This document shows, piece by piece, positions 35,301 through 45,759 of a DNA stretch of 52,253 nt; within the stretch, counting starts at the first letter, position 1, and each line of letters starts with the position of its first letter. The position numbers and the translations under genes were made by a program. Source of the stretch: Pseudoalteromonas sp. BSi20652 (GTDB lineage: Bacteria; Pseudomonadota; Gammaproteobacteria; Enterobacterales; Alteromonadaceae); assembly GCF_000239855.1 (NCBI RefSeq), contig NZ_BADT01000100.1, positions 1 to 52,253 of the forward strand, given 5' to 3'. The notes below the pieces were generated by a model. It ran no database searches. It saw only the letters and a list, made by a program, of their open reading frames with translations, and was not told where the DNA came from.

Positions 35301-35736
35301 ATATGCCGTCGTTACTGGCATTTATAGAAATTGAATGAACCTTTAGCTGCTTATCTGAAAACTTACTTTTAAGCATGTCGATGGTTTTTTCTTGTTGCCT
35401 ACAAGGCGGACAGGGGCCTACATCTTCATCTATTGAGGTGTAAAACAACGTATACTTTTGCTGGGTAAAATCGGGCAATGTTGTTAACAGCTGCTCTAGG
35501 TTACTTTTAATTAAATCAGAATCAGGATGGCTTTGTTTATTTTTAAAAATGGATAAAATATTAGGTAAATATTTATCAGAGTAATAAATCAACTCGCCTT
35601 TGCTGTTAAACAAAAACATTTGCGGTGCGGTATTACCAATGGGCGATTTAGTCATTTGGTAATGAGAGAAACTATACTGCTCAGCGTATGTATTTCCGCT
35701 ATATATAAGTAGTGTAGCTAGTAGTAATTTGTACAT
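35299..35736 (-). CDS. Secreted thioredoxin-like protein with a CPPC motif
   Basis: This 145-residue protein has a signal peptide (cleavage probably after TYA, residue 18). The mature part has NTAPQMFLFNSKGELIYYS, like the start of a thioredoxin-fold domain. Much later the motif CPPC (C109-C112) precedes a helix QQEKTIDMLKSKF. The order differs from ordinary thioredoxins, where CxxC comes early after the first strand, so it may be a permuted or small thioredoxin-like domain. It could be periplasmic and redox active. It starts eight bases after the permease gene, with AAGGA upstream, as the last gene of the HlyD-ABC operon. I do not recognise a named family. Confidence 0.6.
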   Translation of the reverse strand: MYKLLLATLLIYSGNTYAEQYSFSHYQMTKSPIGNTAPQMFLFNSKGELIYYSDKYLPNILSIFKNKQSHPDSDLIKSNLEQLLTTLPDFTQQKYTLFYTSIDEDVGPCPPCRQQEKTIDMLKSKFSDKQLKVHSISINASNDGI

Positions 35737-35744
35737 GCTTATCC

Positions 35745-38109
35745 TTAAGTTAAGCTATTCCACGAGTTGTTAAGTGTTTTTTTAATCTCTATAGCAATAA
35801 TACATATAACCGCTAACAAAATGACTAAATGCACTGTAAGTATCGTGTTTAGGTCAAAAACGGATTGTTGAAATAAAAAAGTTTGTAGTTTTTCATGTTG
35901 GGTGAAAAATAACGCAATAATAACTATGTGGGTTATTACAAATGCAGTGAAAAAGAGCTTTAAAAATAAATAGCATATTTGGTAGCTGCGAGCGCCCATA
36001 GCACGTCTTAATGCAAGCTCTGTGGATGATTTAGCCGTAAGTTGTTTAATACTGCTGTAGTTGTATAAAAAGGCAGAGAGTAGAAGAATTGATGAACACA
36101 CAACGGTAATTATAAGTAATGCATTTCGTAGGGGCTTGCTCATTTTTTACTAAAGACGAAAGGGGGGTAAGTGATAAATCGTTAAAGTTTACACTTAATG
36201 CTCTTACTGCCGTTTGGAGTTCATTTTCAACTTGTGTGATGGGCGCATAAGTTTTAATTATAATTGTCTCAAAACCTGTCAGGGCACTTATTACACTATA
36301 TACAGTTGGCTGAACGGGTGTGTCGGCTCCTTCGTTATAAATATCATTAACAACGCCAACTACTTTATGTTTTACTTTTCCAGTATCAAATTGGGCTAAT
36401 AAATAAGCTTGGCTTAGTTCTGTACCTGCAAAGTATTGATCCCATAACGCGCTGTTAACGACAATGTTTTGGTACTGTTGCCATTGCACGCTTTGCCCAG
36501 AGATAAGCTTAGCGCCAATAGTTTTAAAGTAATGCGGGCTCACTCTATGGCTTGCGGTACTAGCGCTTTTTCCCGAACTGATAGCTTGTCCGGTAACGGT
36601 GTACCATGCACTAAACCCACTGCGATCTGATAGTGGCGGGGCAGAGCTAAGTGATACTTCTTCAATAATAGGTAGTGATTTTAATTGCTGAATTAATTGT
36701 TGAGCAGAGTTATTTGCATTAAAGGCCTCGTTAGGTGATTGTGGAAAACTAAAGCTGGCAATTAGAATATTGTCTGCATTAAAACCCATACTTTTGTTAT
36801 TTAAATTAATCTGGCTGTAAATAACCAAACTACTAATGTAAACACTTGTAATAGCAAGGCTAGTAAGTAATGAAAGCAATGAGAACACTTGTACTTTTTC
36901 GCTTGTTGTTGCACTTTGGCTGCGTCCAATACTGCTGTGTATCCACCTTCGCTGAAAATAACTAAGCGCCGATAAAAAAGTAATAATAACAATGTAAAAT
37001 ACCGCCAGCGTAAATAATGAAAAAGAGCTGCTTAGCTGATTCAGGCTTGGTAATAAAATTGCGCTGATGCGGTCGCTCAGTGGATACAAAGCGCACATTA
37101 CAATAATAAGTAGTAGGCTTGTGAGTGCAATATCAATAATTTGCTGCACAAAAATGTGTTTGTTATTGGCTCCACATAGTTTGCGTATAGTTTCTTCTTG
37201 TTGCTTTTTAATTGACTCTGCACAGTAAAATGCACAAAAGGCTATAAAGCTAAATATGAGTAAAATATAATAAAGTAACTGCAATAAGTTTAGGCGCTTC
37301 AATATTTTATTAAAGTGAGTAGGGTTAACGCCAATACCATCACTAAACTTAAGTTCGGTGTTATCAAATATAAACATTTCGTTTTGTAAGTGCTTATTTA
37401 GCAAGCTTAAAAAGAGTGTTTTATTTTTAACGTTTCCTAGAATATACGTAAATGTATCTGGGGTCAGTCTACTTTCTTGAGGCAAAATACGCTTGAGTTG
37501 CGAGTAAGGAATAACGAGTTTAGGTTCATAGGCACGTTTAAAGCTTTTAAACTCTTTTGGCATTACAGCAACAATGTTTATGCTTTTATTATTAACAACA
37601 AGCTGTTTGCCAATAATATCAGTGACACCTTTAAAATGAGTATGCCAAAACGAATAGCTAATGGCGGCACTTAGTGCGCTGCCTTGTTTTGGGAAGTCTA
37701 ATTGATTAAAGCTGCCTAAGGCAGGAATGATACCTAATTGTTTATAACCCCCCGACATAAAGCTTACCTTAACAGGCTCACTATCATGATTAACCGAAAG
37801 CTTTAATGATAAATCAATAGAGCGTTCAAAAACGCCGACTAAATCTTGGTGCAATAAGGTTATTTCATCAAAAATGTACTCATCAACGGGTAAGTCATTT
37901 TGAGTATCACTTAAGTAAACTTGTTTAATGTTGTGGATGTTATTTATTGCCGTGTAATCGGCTGATAAAAACTGACTATGAATATTACTTATATTTAAAA
38001 TTAAACATAAAGGAATACTCAGCAATAAACAGCTAAGCCATAATTTAGTATTTTGCTTAGCATATTTTAGCCAGTTTAAGGTCAGATCAGTAATTAAGTT
38101 CAGCATCAA
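35745..38109 (-). pseudogene. FtsX-type ABC transporter permease, frame broken near 36143
   Basis: This large permease of the MacB/FtsX superfamily would run to about 787 residues. An N-terminal helix (about residues 19-36) is followed by a periplasmic domain, three membrane helices with IRKLCGANNKHIFVQQI, a second helix set and periplasmic domain, and three final helices carrying LALRRAMGARSYQICYLF. That is a duplicated, eight-helix layout. Such proteins act as mechanical coupling units and not as channels. The first frame stops after VKNEQAPT; the tail continues from MSKPLRNALL in another frame. Removing one T from the six-T run 36143-36148 would join them. The start overlaps the ATPase stop (ATGA). 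Confidence 0.8.
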
Positions 38110-38794
38110 AAACCTTGCGCACTAAGCTGTCCGTCTTGAATATACAAACGCGTTTTTGCTGTTTTAGCATGGTTTTCATCATGTGTTATTAAGCAAATTG
38201 TTTTGCCATCGTCGTTTAGCTTATTGAGTAACTGATATATTTGTTCGCTATTACTCGAATCTAAATTACCCGTTGGCTCATCGGCTAAAATAATAGAGGG
38301 CTCATTTATTAATGCTCTAGCAATAGCAACTCTTTGTTGTTGCCCGCCTGATAATTGGCTTGGCTTTCTATCAATAAATTCAAGCATATTTACTTTATTA
38401 AGCGCAGCTTCTACTTTTTTTGATAATCCTTTCTAGGTACCGACTTGTTGTAACTGAGTGGCAAAGCTACGTTATCAAATACGCTTAAATGATTTAATAA
38501 ATTAAAGTTTTGAAATATAAAACCAAGTTCTCTGTTTTTAATGGCTGCAATAGAGTCGGATGTTAAGTCTGCTGTGTTAGTGCCTAAAATAGTGTATTGC
38601 CCTTGGCTAGGTAAGTTTAGTAAACCTAAAATAGAAAGTAGGGTACTTTTACCACTGCCAGAAGTACCAGTTATTGCAATGTAGTCACCACTGTTTATTT
38701 TAAAACTTACAGCTTTGAGAGTATCAATTTTGGTATTAGGGTATTGATAAAAAACATTATTAAACTCTATTAACGGATAACTCATAACTGACAC
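38106..38794 (-). pseudogene. LolD/MacB-type ABC transporter ATPase, frame broken near 38415
   Basis: The ATPase energises the adjacent FtsX-type permease. The first frame has Walker A TGTSGSGKSTLLSILG at about residues 42-57 and the Q-loop FIFQNFNLL, then stops after DYQKK. The second has the signature [15 protein letters not shown] and Walker [14 protein letters not shown], and the switch histidine in THDENH. One extra A in the seven-A run (plus strand T run 38415-38421) joins them as [11 protein letters not shown], giving 229 residues, the normal size. A read error is likely. It sits five bases after the HlyD-like gene. Confidence 0.85.
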
Positions 38795-38798
38795 CTCA

Positions 38799-40037
38799 TT
38801 AAAATGCTTTTTTCAAATCAAGGTTACTTTGAGTGGCGTAAGCAGCTGGTAGTAATAAAACATAGTTACCTTGTAACGACCCATCAAAGCTTAAAGTGTC
38901 TTGCTCAGTCGTTTTGTAGTTTATATGAGTAAGAATAGCTTTGCTGGAGGGCGTTATTTCATATATTTTCCACAGACTGTAGTTATCAAAATCATTCGGT
39001 TTTTTAATATTTTGAACTACTAAAGATTGCTCCAAATAAATATGAGCTTCTATTGCTTGGCTGCTTCTAAGCCATGATGGAGGGGAAGCGTCTAATACTA
39101 AAAATACATTAATAGCGCCATTTCTTATTACCGTATCTATATAATCTACCTTAGCTGCAATTGTGCCACTGGGTGTAACTATGTCTGCTTTTTGGCCTAT
39201 TTTTAACTGATTAGATGAATACTGAGGGACTTGTATTTTAGCCAGTAAGTTGTCGGTCTCTATTAACTCAAACAGTGATTGCCCTTGAGTAACCGCTTGA
39301 CCTAATTTAGCTAAGTTTTGGCTTACGGTACCGTCAAAGTTTGCTGTGAGTGTTAGTTGCTCTTGACGCCTTTGTAAATAGCTAAGTTTGTTTTTTGCTA
39401 TGTTTACCTTGTTATCAAGCGCAATTAATTGCTGATCAAATGCCTCTTTAAATAGGCTAAGTTCATCATTTTTAGCATTAACTTCAAGTTCACTTTGCTT
39501 ATAAAGCATTTCGCTTTGTTTAAAGCGAATTGCAGAAATAATACCTTGTTCCAGTAAAACTTTATTTGCATTTAATTCAAGCGCTTGCTGCTGCAACGCC
39601 ATTTTAGCTTTAGATAAATCGACTTTAATTTGCGAGAGTTTAATTGCTAAATTACTTTTATCAATAGCCACTTGAGATTCTAAATTAAGCTGCTCGTAAC
39701 TCGCATTATGTATATCTTGCTCCAATTCGTAGTTAGTCAGCTTTGCTAATACTTGGCCTTTTTTTATAGCTTGCCCTTCACGAATTGTAAGTGTGTTGAT
39801 ATTGCCTTTTAGCGGCGCAGACAAAAGCTCTCTTTGTGTAGGCTCTATTGTGCCAATCCCTTTTAATACATTGGGTAATGATACTTGAGAGACTAATATT
39901 GGCTTTAAATAACGTTCAGGAATATCATTTGAGAAAAGCAGTATCTTAATTAAATAACCCAAAGCCAATAACAACAATAAAGCCGCAATAGCGATAGGGT
40001 ATCTACTTTTTTGTTTAACGATTAAATACTCTTCCAT
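38799..40037 (-). CDS. HlyD-family periplasmic adaptor (membrane fusion protein)
   Basis: This 412-residue adaptor has one N-terminal membrane helix (about residues 14-34, IAIAALLLLLALGYLIKIL). A biotinyl-lipoyl half with LSAPLKGNINTLTIREGQAIKKGQVLAKL follows, then a long coiled-coil hairpin (about 105-225). The second lipoyl half is TANFDGTVSQNLAKLGQAVTQGQ, and a beta-barrel domain completes it. It would link the inner-membrane ABC pair to the periplasm or an outer-membrane factor not encoded here. It is first in a four-gene minus-strand operon. The order adaptor, ATPase, permease resembles MacAB-like exporters of peptides, antibiotics or lipoproteins; the substrate is unknown. Confidence 0.88.
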   Translation of the reverse strand: MEEYLIVKQKSRYPIAIAALLLLLALGYLIKILLFSNDIPERYLKPILVSQVSLPNVLKGIGTIEPTQRELLSAPLKGNINTLTIREGQAIKKGQVLAKLTNYELEQDIHNASYEQLNLESQVAIDKSNLAIKLSQIKVDLSKAKMALQQQALELNANKVLLEQGIISAIRFKQSEMLYKQSELEVNAKNDELSLFKEAFDQQLIALDNKVNIAKNKLSYLQRRQEQLTLTANFDGTVSQNLAKLGQAVTQGQSLFELIETDNLLAKIQVPQYSSNQLKIGQKADIVTPSGTIAAKVDYIDTVIRNGAINVFLVLDASPPSWLRSSQAIEAHIYLEQSLVVQNIKKPNDFDNYSLWKIYEITPSSKAILTHINYKTTEQDTLSFDGSLQGNYVLLLPAAYATQSNLDLKKAF

Positions 40038-40405
40038 TAGTACAACCTACTTGTGCTTTTGTTATTTTAAAATGTGGTAAACGCAGTTTTAGTTAGAGTT
40101 TTTACTTTCCTTAAGTAAAGGGTGTGGGAGGAAGCTAGCTGAGTAATATTTTTTAGCTGGCAGCTAATGGTTTAATTTAACACCAACTGCGTTCCCAAAA
40201 CACATTCAGTTATATCACCACTAAGTTAACTATGTAAATTTTATTTTAATGGAGTTTAGTGGATAAAGGTTTGATTATCTTGTTTGTTGAATAAGCAGTA
40301 AAATCCATACAGTTTTAGGGAGGCAGGTATACAGCTCATGTTTAATTTAAAAACGTATAAATAAGCTTATAATGCTAAATGATTAATTGAGGGTATTTGA
40401 GTTTA
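40038..40405. other. Divergent intergenic region with a palindromic operator candidate
   Basis: About 370 bases separate the HlyD-like gene and the DUF2971 gene. I find no gene with a credible ribosome site. The notable element is TTAGCTG-G-CAGCTAA at 40153-40167, a perfect 7+7 inverted repeat about 115 bases before the HlyD-like start and a good size for a dimeric regulator. Confidence 0.45.
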
Positions 40406-41170
40406 ATGAAAGTTTATAAATATTTACCTATCTCTTTTGGTTCTCAAGCAATATTAATTGATGGGACTTTAAAGTTTAGCAGTCATAAAGATTTTAACGA
40501 TCCGTTTGATTGTATTGTTTCTTATAATACGGAAGCATCACTAAGCTATCTTAAATCGAGAAAAGATTTGTTCCTAAAAGCATCAGAACATTTAAAGCTG
40601 AGTCCTAGCAGACGAATTGAGAACAAAAATAAAATGTATAAAGGGATTGAGAACTCGATAACTTCTGGGGATTTTCATAAAGATATAATTGATAGAATAG
40701 GAATTTGTTGTTTTAGTAAAAAGCCAGATAATATTCTGATGTGGTCACATTATGCACACAACCACACTGGTTTTGTAATAGAGTTTGATATTGATCTTAA
40801 TGACCCTACTCTGAATTTATATAATAGCGAAAGTAATTTAATTGGTTACGATATTGTTTACAAGGATGAGATGCCAATTATCAAGGTTGGGGAAGGTAGC
40901 TTTGATGCGGTAAAAGATGTTTTTTTGACTAAGTCTAATGATTGGTCTTACGAGCAAGAATATAGAGTTTTGACTCGTAACAAGGGCCCTGGTATCCATG
41001 ATTTTAATTTAAATAAGATAAATAAAATTATATTTGGAGTTAAAACCTCAGGCAAAGACATTGAAAGGCTGACACAAATAGTAAATGATTTATCACAGAA
41101 ATTAAAAAAAGACATACCAATCATTCAAGCTAAAATGGTTGAGGGGAAATATAAATTAAAAGTAGATTAG
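40406..41170 (+). CDS. DUF2971 domain-containing protein
   Basis: This 254-residue protein shows the DUF2971 pattern: an early KVYKYLP and LKFSSHKDFNDPFD. The core block is ICCFSKKPDNILMWSHYA then NHTGFVIEFD, and a later WSYEQEYRVL follows. The family has no established biochemical function and is scattered in bacterial accessory DNA. I prefer ATG 40406 to TTG 40397, which sits only three bases after the GAGGG ribosome site. The gene is A/T-rich and unrelated to its neighbours, which suggests acquisition. A terminator follows. Confidence 0.75.
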   Translation: MKVYKYLPISFGSQAILIDGTLKFSSHKDFNDPFDCIVSYNTEASLSYLKSRKDLFLKASEHLKLSPSRRIENKNKMYKGIENSITSGDFHKDIIDRIGICCFSKKPDNILMWSHYAHNHTGFVIEFDIDLNDPTLNLYNSESNLIGYDIVYKDEMPIIKVGEGSFDAVKDVFLTKSNDWSYEQEYRVLTRNKGPGIHDFNLNKINKIIFGVKTSGKDIERLTQIVNDLSQKLKKDIPIIQAKMVEGKYKLKVD

Positions 41171-41211
41171 AGAAAGATGTTGTAACGTTTAAAGCTTTCT
41201 TTTGAGAAACC

Positions 41212-41247
41212 AAAAAGCTCCAAACCAACGGCTTAGAGCTTTTTTAT
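41212..41247 (+). terminator. Rho-independent terminator after the DUF2971 gene
   Basis: AAAAAGCTC pairs with GAGCTTTTT across a 16-base loop and ends in a T run, about 40 bases after the stop. Confidence 0.75.
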
Positions 41248-41287
41248 ATACAATTAAAGTTTAGCTAGAACACTTAACTTCAAAGTA

Positions 41288-41322
41288 TCGTTGGGTTTCG
41301 TTTCACTCAACCCAACCTACGA
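41288..41322. repeat. Intergenic repeat with TTGGGTT...AACCCAA arms
   Basis: GTTGGGTT and AACCCAAC flank TCGTTTCACTC, with CG/TACG edges. This form, with a GGGTT-TCGTTTCACTC-AACCC core, is a familiar short intergenic repeat in proteobacteria (from memory). It abuts the dapD stop and may serve as its 3' end structure. Confidence 0.65.
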
Positions 41323-42150
41323 TTACTCATCAATGGAGCGTAGTAGGGCGTTTATGCCTACTTTTTCACGTGTTTGCTTATCTACTTTCTTCACGATGAT
41401 TGCAGCGTAAAGGCTGTGAGTACCATCTTTTGACGGTAGTGCGCCTGGTACAACTACTGCGCCTGCTGGTACGCGGCCGTAGTGAATTTCGCCGGTTTCG
41501 CGGTCGTAAATACGGGTGCTTTGGCTGATGTAAACGCCCATTGAAATTACTGCGCCTTCTTCAACAATTACACCTTCAACAATTTCAGAACGTGCGCCAA
41601 TAAAGCAGTTGTCTTCAATGATGGTTGGGTTAGCTTGTAGAGGCTCTAAAACGCCGCCTATGCCAACGCCGCCTGATAAATGTACGTTCTTACCAATTTG
41701 TGCACACGAGCCTACAGTCGCCCATGTATCAACCATGGTGCCATCGTCAACGTATGCGCCAATATTTACATACGATGGCATAAGTACGACGTTTTTACCT
41801 ACAAAGCTGCCTTTACGTGCTACAGCGTTTGGTACTACGCGCATACCACCTTGTTGAAATTGCTCTGGCGTGTAGTCGCTAAATTTAAGCGGTACTTTGT
41901 CATAAAACTGGTTTACGCCGTCGTTCATTGGTTGGTTGTCGCGAATACGAAACGACAGTAATACTGCTTTTTTAAGCCACTGGTGTACAACCCATTCACC
42001 GGATATTTTTTCAGCAACGCGTGCTGCGCCGCTATCAAGTAAATCAAGTGCGTCGATAATGGCTTGTTTTACGTCGCTTGATACTGTGCTTGGGCTAATA
42101 CTATCGCGGTTGTCCCATGCGTTTTCGATCATCGTTTTTAAATCTGACAT
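41323..42150 (-). CDS. dapD: 2,3,4,5-tetrahydropyridine-2,6-dicarboxylate N-succinyltransferase
   Basis: DapD succinylates tetrahydrodipicolinate in the lysine and meso-diaminopimelate pathway. The 275-residue protein has the helical N-domain (1-100) and a left-handed beta-helix of hexapeptide repeats from about 105 to 235, such as [18 protein letters not shown] and [18 protein letters not shown], then [13 protein letters not shown]. Its length matches E. coli DapD (274). It is last of the map-glnD-dapD series and lies nine bases after glnD. Confidence 0.97.
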   Translation of the reverse strand: MSDLKTMIENAWDNRDSISPSTVSSDVKQAIIDALDLLDSGAARVAEKISGEWVVHQWLKKAVLLSFRIRDNQPMNDGVNQFYDKVPLKFSDYTPEQFQQGGMRVVPNAVARKGSFVGKNVVLMPSYVNIGAYVDDGTMVDTWATVGSCAQIGKNVHLSGGVGIGGVLEPLQANPTIIEDNCFIGARSEIVEGVIVEEGAVISMGVYISQSTRIYDRETGEIHYGRVPAGAVVVPGALPSKDGTHSLYAAIIVKKVDKQTREKVGINALLRSIDE

Positions 42151-42159
42151 GTGTGTCCT

Positions 42160-44777
42160 CTATTCTGTTTCGGCGTTGAATTTTTTACGTAATGCCTGAT
42201 GAATTTTTGCTTGCTCTTCATCAGTCAGCGCTTGGTATTCGTTATTAGATACAACAAAGAAATCCTCGGCACGTTCACCTACCGTTGTAATACGGGCAGC
42301 GTGAATGTGGAGTAAATGCGCTTGGAAAACTTCGGCTATTTTGGTTAGTAAACCTTGTATATCGACGGCTTGAATTTCTATTAAGCTACGGTCTTTGCGT
42401 GCATGTGGGCGCAACACAATTTTAGGTTTAATATTAAAATCTTTAAAGCGTTGAGAGCGGCTCTTTTTAAAGCGAATTTTTTTACGTGGATCGCTTAGTG
42501 CTTGCTCAAGCCCGCGTTTAATTGATTGCGCTCGACCACTGGCAATTGGATCGCCACTTACTTCAAGTATTACAAAGCTAAACAAGGCGTAACCGTCTTT
42601 TGTGGTCAGGACTTGCGCGTGTTGTATTTGCGCTTTTTTAGAGCCAATCACACTCACTAATCGGGCAAACAGAGGGCCAGAGTAAGGGCTGTATACAAAT
42701 ACTTGTGTGCCACCATGCATAGCTTTATTAGATACAACAACACTTGGCTGGCTTAAATCGGGGCTGTTTAATAAGTGCTCACTTTGCCATGATATTTGCT
42801 GTTCGCTAAAAGCGGTAAAGTAGTTGGCTTTAAAGCGGCTCCAAATTAAATCAATTTTTTCCTCTTGATAACCTAAATTAAGAAGACGTTGTTTAGCTTG
42901 GTGCTTTTTATCGCGAATTTGGTCGCGTTGATCCATTGGGTTTTCGAGCCCTAGGCGCAAAGCGCGTTGCGTGTGTAAGTATAGTTCACGCAGTAGGGTG
43001 TTTTTCCAATCGTTCCATAAGTTGTCATTGGTTGCGCGTATATCGGCGACCGTTAAACAATATAAGTAGTCGAGTTGACGCTCTGTTTTTACGCGTGTTG
43101 CAAAGTCTTTAATTACCGTTGGGTCATTTATATCTTTACGCTGTGCGGTAACCGACATAAGTAAATGGTTACTTACAAGCCATGCTACTAATTTTGCATC
43201 AGAGGATGAAAAACCATGTAATTTAGCAAAGGCTATTGCATCAACAGCGCCAAGTTCGGAGTGATCGCCACCACGACCTTTAGCAATGTCGTGAAATATA
43301 CCGGCTAAATAAAGTAGCTCTGGTTTGTCCATTCGAGTAACTATTTCACTGCAAATTGGAAACTCGCTAATGCCTGTTTTATCAAAATATTCGTAAATGT
43401 TTTTGATTAATTTGTGGGTGTGCTCATCTACAGTGTAGGCGTGAAACAAATCAAACTGCATTTGCCCAAATATATTACGCCACTGCGGTAAGTAGGCGGC
43501 AAGCATGCCGTGCTTATGCATGAGCGTAAACGCGCGGCCCATGCCGTTAGGATGTTTAACTAAGCGTAAAAAGGCTTCGCGACAGGCTGCGTAATCTTGT
43601 AAATCACCCAATAAACGACGGCGCACTTGGCGAATAGTACGAATAGTACTTGGATAAATATGCGTTATTGCTGGGTTATCGGCTATGTGCTCAAACAATA
43701 CAAAGAGTTGGTCGCGCCTAAAAAATACCGACGGATCTTTTACTCTTATTTGATGGCCCACTTGTTCAAAGTTTCTGTCGAGTTCTATTGCCGCTACTGC
43801 ACTCGTTTCGGGCATAATACTTTGTTCAAAATACGAAAGGAGCATTTGGTTTAGCTCTCTTACGCGGCTCATTATTCTAAATAAGCGTTTCATCATACGC
43901 TCAACCGATGCTTTGCCGTCGCTCCCAAATCCTAAAATTTCGGCTGCAAGTGGCTGATGATCAAACAATAAGCGGTTTTCAGCACGTCCTGCGGCTAAAT
44001 GCAGTGCAAAGCGAATGTTCCATAGATTTTCTAGACACTCTGAGAGCTCTTGAAACTCTTCGTGGGTAAGATACCCGTGGCTTATGAGCTCTTGTAAGGT
44101 TTCTGTTCTAAAATGCTTTTTTGCCACCCAAATAATGGTTTGTAAGTCGCGCAAACCACCTGGGTTTTCTTTTATGTTTGGCTCAAGGTTATACGCGGTG
44201 CCGTGACACTTTCTGTGGCGTAGATTTTGTTCTTGAACTTTGGCTGTAAAAAATTCGCCAGACCGCCATACAGGTGTTTCAATTATGTGCATTTTGAGTT
44301 TTTCAAACTCAATGTGATTACCAAAAATAAGGCGACTTTCTAGCAAGCTGGTAGCAAAGGTGACATCGCCACGTTTTTTTTCAATGGCTTGCTCAATTGT
44401 ATGTACGCTATGACCTATCTCTAAATTGAGATCCCATAGCATGGTGACGAATTGACCTATTTTTTCACATACTTCGTCACTTGGCTGACCAGTAACGAGC
44501 AACAAAAAATCAATGTCGGAGTAGGGATGTAGCTCGCCACGGCCATACCCGCCTACCGCGATTAATGCTAAATCAGATTCGCGCGCTAAATCGTAAACAT
44601 GAAATAGCTTAATGAGTAGGCGGTCAATAAACTCAGCCCGGGCATTAATTAAATTCCCAACCGGTTGTTTAGAAAATTCATTATGTAACCATTTATAAAA
44701 ATAGTTAGAGCAATCGCGATAATCACTCAGTTGCTCAGCGTCGCTGAGTAACTTTTTACTTTGTTGGGTAATGCCAC
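42160..44777 (-). CDS. glnD: Bifunctional uridylyltransferase/uridylyl-removing enzyme GlnD
   Basis: GlnD senses glutamine and adds or removes UMP on PII proteins. The reading open to 44505 (TTG) would miss the catalytic site. The same frame continues upstream with GGYGRGELHPYSDIDFLLL, the nucleotidyltransferase motif, and back to about 44829 without any ATG, GTG or TTG. The best start is GTG 44777, with AAAGGAG nine bases upstream. It reads MALPNKVK and then shifts into the GlnD frame if one A is added to the five-A run (plus-strand T run 44753-44757). The result is 872 residues. Later domains are the HD phosphohydrolase (FHDIAKGRGGDHSELG) and two C-terminal ACT domains. It lies between map and dapD. 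Confidence 0.93.
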
Positions 44778-44857
44778 GTGGGCTGGCTCCTTTTATTGGG
44801 CAGGTTAACTTTTCAGAAATTAAAATTAATTAATTTAAAAAGTCACACGCCCTATTA

Positions 44858-45643
44858 TTAGTGTTCTATGATCCGCTCGATTGTATCATCTGATCGTAGC
44901 GTTAAAATTTCAACACCATTTTCAGTGACTAATAATGTGTGTTCCCATTGTGCAGACAAACTGCGGTCACGTGTTACGACTGTCCAATCATCTTTAAGAA
45001 GCTTGCATTGGCGCTTACCAGCATTAACCATCGGTTCAATAGTTAAACACATACCTGCTTTTAAGGCTTCGCCTGTACCGGCTTTACCGTAATGCATTAC
45101 TTGTGGTTCTTCATGAAATCCTGCGCCAATACCGTGGCCGCAGTATTCACGTACAATTGAGTAGTTAAAACTCTCTGCATATTTTTGAATTGCTTCGCCA
45201 ATATCACCTAAGCGTACACCTGGTTTTACCATTTTAATGGCTAGATATAAGCTTTCTTGTGTTACTTCTGCAAGACGCTTAGCTTGAATGTTTGGTGTAC
45301 CTACGTGGAACATTTTAGATGTGTCACCGTGGTAACCATCTTTAATGACTGTTACGTCAATATTTACGCTGTCGCCTTCTTTTAATGGTTTATCGTTTGG
45401 AATACCATGGCAAATAACATGGTTTACCGAAGTACAAATTGATTTTGGGAAACCATGATAATTTAATGGAGCAGGGACTGCTTGTTGCACATTAACAATA
45501 TAATCATGACAAATTGTATTTAGCTCATCGGTGGTAATTCCTGGCACAACATGCGGTCCGATCATTTCAAGTAGTTCTGCCGCTAAGCGCCCAGCCACGC
45601 GCATTTTCTCTATTTCTTCAGGGGTCTTGATAATAGCGCTCAT
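44858..45643 (-). CDS. map: Type I methionine aminopeptidase
   Basis: Map removes the initiator methionine from new proteins. The 261-residue protein starts at ATG 45643 (MSAIIKTPEEIEKMR), matching E. coli Map and preceded by GGAG five bases upstream; a longer in-frame reading is not conserved. Metal ligands are visible as VNIDVTVIKDGYHGDTS (two Asp), GHGIG (His), TIEPM (Glu) and EHTLLV (Glu). Substrate-binding H is in YHGFPKS. It is divergent from rpsB. Confidence 0.97.
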   Translation of the reverse strand: MSAIIKTPEEIEKMRVAGRLAAELLEMIGPHVVPGITTDELNTICHDYIVNVQQAVPAPLNYHGFPKSICTSVNHVICHGIPNDKPLKEGDSVNIDVTVIKDGYHGDTSKMFHVGTPNIQAKRLAEVTQESLYLAIKMVKPGVRLGDIGEAIQKYAESFNYSIVREYCGHGIGAGFHEEPQVMHYGKAGTGEALKAGMCLTIEPMVNAGKRQCKLLKDDWTVVTRDRSLSAQWEHTLLVTENGVEILTLRSDDTIERIIEH

Positions 45644-45759
45644 TGAGGCTCCAAAGTTGAGTTTGTAACATTTATCGGTGCATAAATTTTGCACGCGATG
45701 TTGAGTATTTAATTTTAATATGGTATAAAGCGCGCCGTCTTTTTACAAATAAATTCTTA

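Noticed and set aside
35745-38794. True decay of the ABC transporter, since both ATPase and permease are broken
   Set aside because: Both breaks are single-base changes in runs, as in conserved housekeeping genes nearby, while all other motifs are intact. Decay cannot be excluded for this accessory operon.
40256-40339. 27-codon minus-strand reading frame with two cysteines upstream of the HlyD-like gene, a possible exported peptide
   Set aside because: There is no ribosome site before its ATG, no leader-type double-glycine motif, and such short frames are expected by chance.
44818-44820. ATT as the start codon of glnD
   Set aside because: ATT starts are very rare and no ribosome site precedes it. 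GTG 44777 with a strong ribosome site and a one-base run error explains the data better.
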